Origin: Petroclostridium sp. X23
GTDB lineage: Bacteria > Bacillota > Clostridia > SK-Y3
NCBI RefSeq assembly: GCF_030013905.1
Contig: NZ_CP124862.1
Location: forward strand, 1,116,001-1,180,000
Reading direction: 5' to 3'
DNA length: 64,000 bases
Below are positions 63,870-64,000 of this stretch, one piece after another (position 1 is the stretch's first letter; each line of letters begins with the position of its first letter). The translations under genes were made by a program, and so were the position numbers. The notes under the pieces are model-generated. The model made no database searches, was not told the DNA's origin, and saw nothing but the letters and a program-made list of their open reading frames with translations.

Positions 63870-64000
63870 AACCACCTATATACCGTAGGGGTGGACGACT
63901 CTGTCCACCCGCAAATACAATATAATGACAACAAAAATACTTAGATATATTTTAGTGGGAAGGTTTTCACCTCACTGTTCACTCCCCACTCCCCACTAGA
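63870..64000. repeat. Right-edge repeats: family H and family D
   Basis: 63885-63911 is a short hairpin (GTAGGGGTGGAC, then GTCCACCCGC). 63952-64000 is family D (AGTGGGAAGGTTTTCACC, then CACTGTTCACTCCCCACTCC), cut by the window edge. Nothing else is seen. Confidence 0.75.

Overview
The window looks like chromosomal DNA of a low-GC, spore-forming, anaerobic member of the Clostridia. The evidence is a gerA-gerC-gerB germinant-receptor operon, a sporulation-type lonB, a tig-clpP-clpX-lonB-lon-engB protease block, a T-box-controlled hisS-aspS pair, a TrmR/TrhP tRNA-modification operon, ATP-dependent 2-hydroxyacyl-CoA-dehydratase-type proteins, and AGGAGG-type ribosome binding sites. The genus cannot be fixed from sequence alone. 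No rRNA, tRNA, CRISPR array, prophage or intact insertion sequence was seen. Almost all genes lie on the minus strand.

Layout. 1-2.0 kb is a scarred region. It holds the start of a second gerB, a gerC tail joined to a penicillin-binding-protein-like fragment, a diguanylate cyclase and a broken FMN glutamate-synthase-like gene. 2.0-6.2 kb is the ger operon, ending in an unlisted 46-codon membrane ORF and preceded by a sigma-G-like promoter. 6.2-11.5 kb is typA-mltG-trmR-trhP. 11.7-13.5 kb carries two GNAT acetyltransferases and a short-chain dehydrogenase. 13.7-16.9 kb is a putative metal/anion transport locus (YibE/F, TIGR03943, YraQ-type permease) with a Fur-type box. 17.0-17.6 kb is a LUD-domain gene. 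17.7-24.1 kb is a ten-gene operon joining an ATP-driven reductase pair to queuosine (queD, queE, queC), folE, an HD protein and folP-folB-folK. 24.6-28.2 kb is a Gld-type ABC exporter. 28.5-33.2 kb is pfkA, aspS, hisS, the T-box and a structured RNA. 33.2-39.4 kb holds a LiaF-like protein, HtrA, an HD-GYP sensor, an EamA exporter, DUF1294 and a FAH-family enzyme. 39.7-50.8 kb is the protein quality-control block, interrupted by an AraC regulator and a lone fabF. 50.8-54.2 kb has a phosphoesterase, an unlisted DUF1540 protein, thrC and a P-loop protein. 54.4-58.4 kb is a CstA-family transporter with a LytTR two-component system, probably a pyruvate-sensing module. 58.5-63.7 kb has pgi, a TPR protein, a divergent prenyl transferase, a 36-codon membrane ORF and a sensor kinase whose partner regulator is not in the window.

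Intergenic spaces carry several families of palindromic or short-period repeats, often directly after stop codons. Two families share outer arms but have different GC-rich cores. The observations most worth following are the reductase pair in the que/fol operon, a perfect 46-bp palindrome that encodes the His/Cys loop of a permease, a two-domain structured RNA upstream of hisS, and the modular repeat family.
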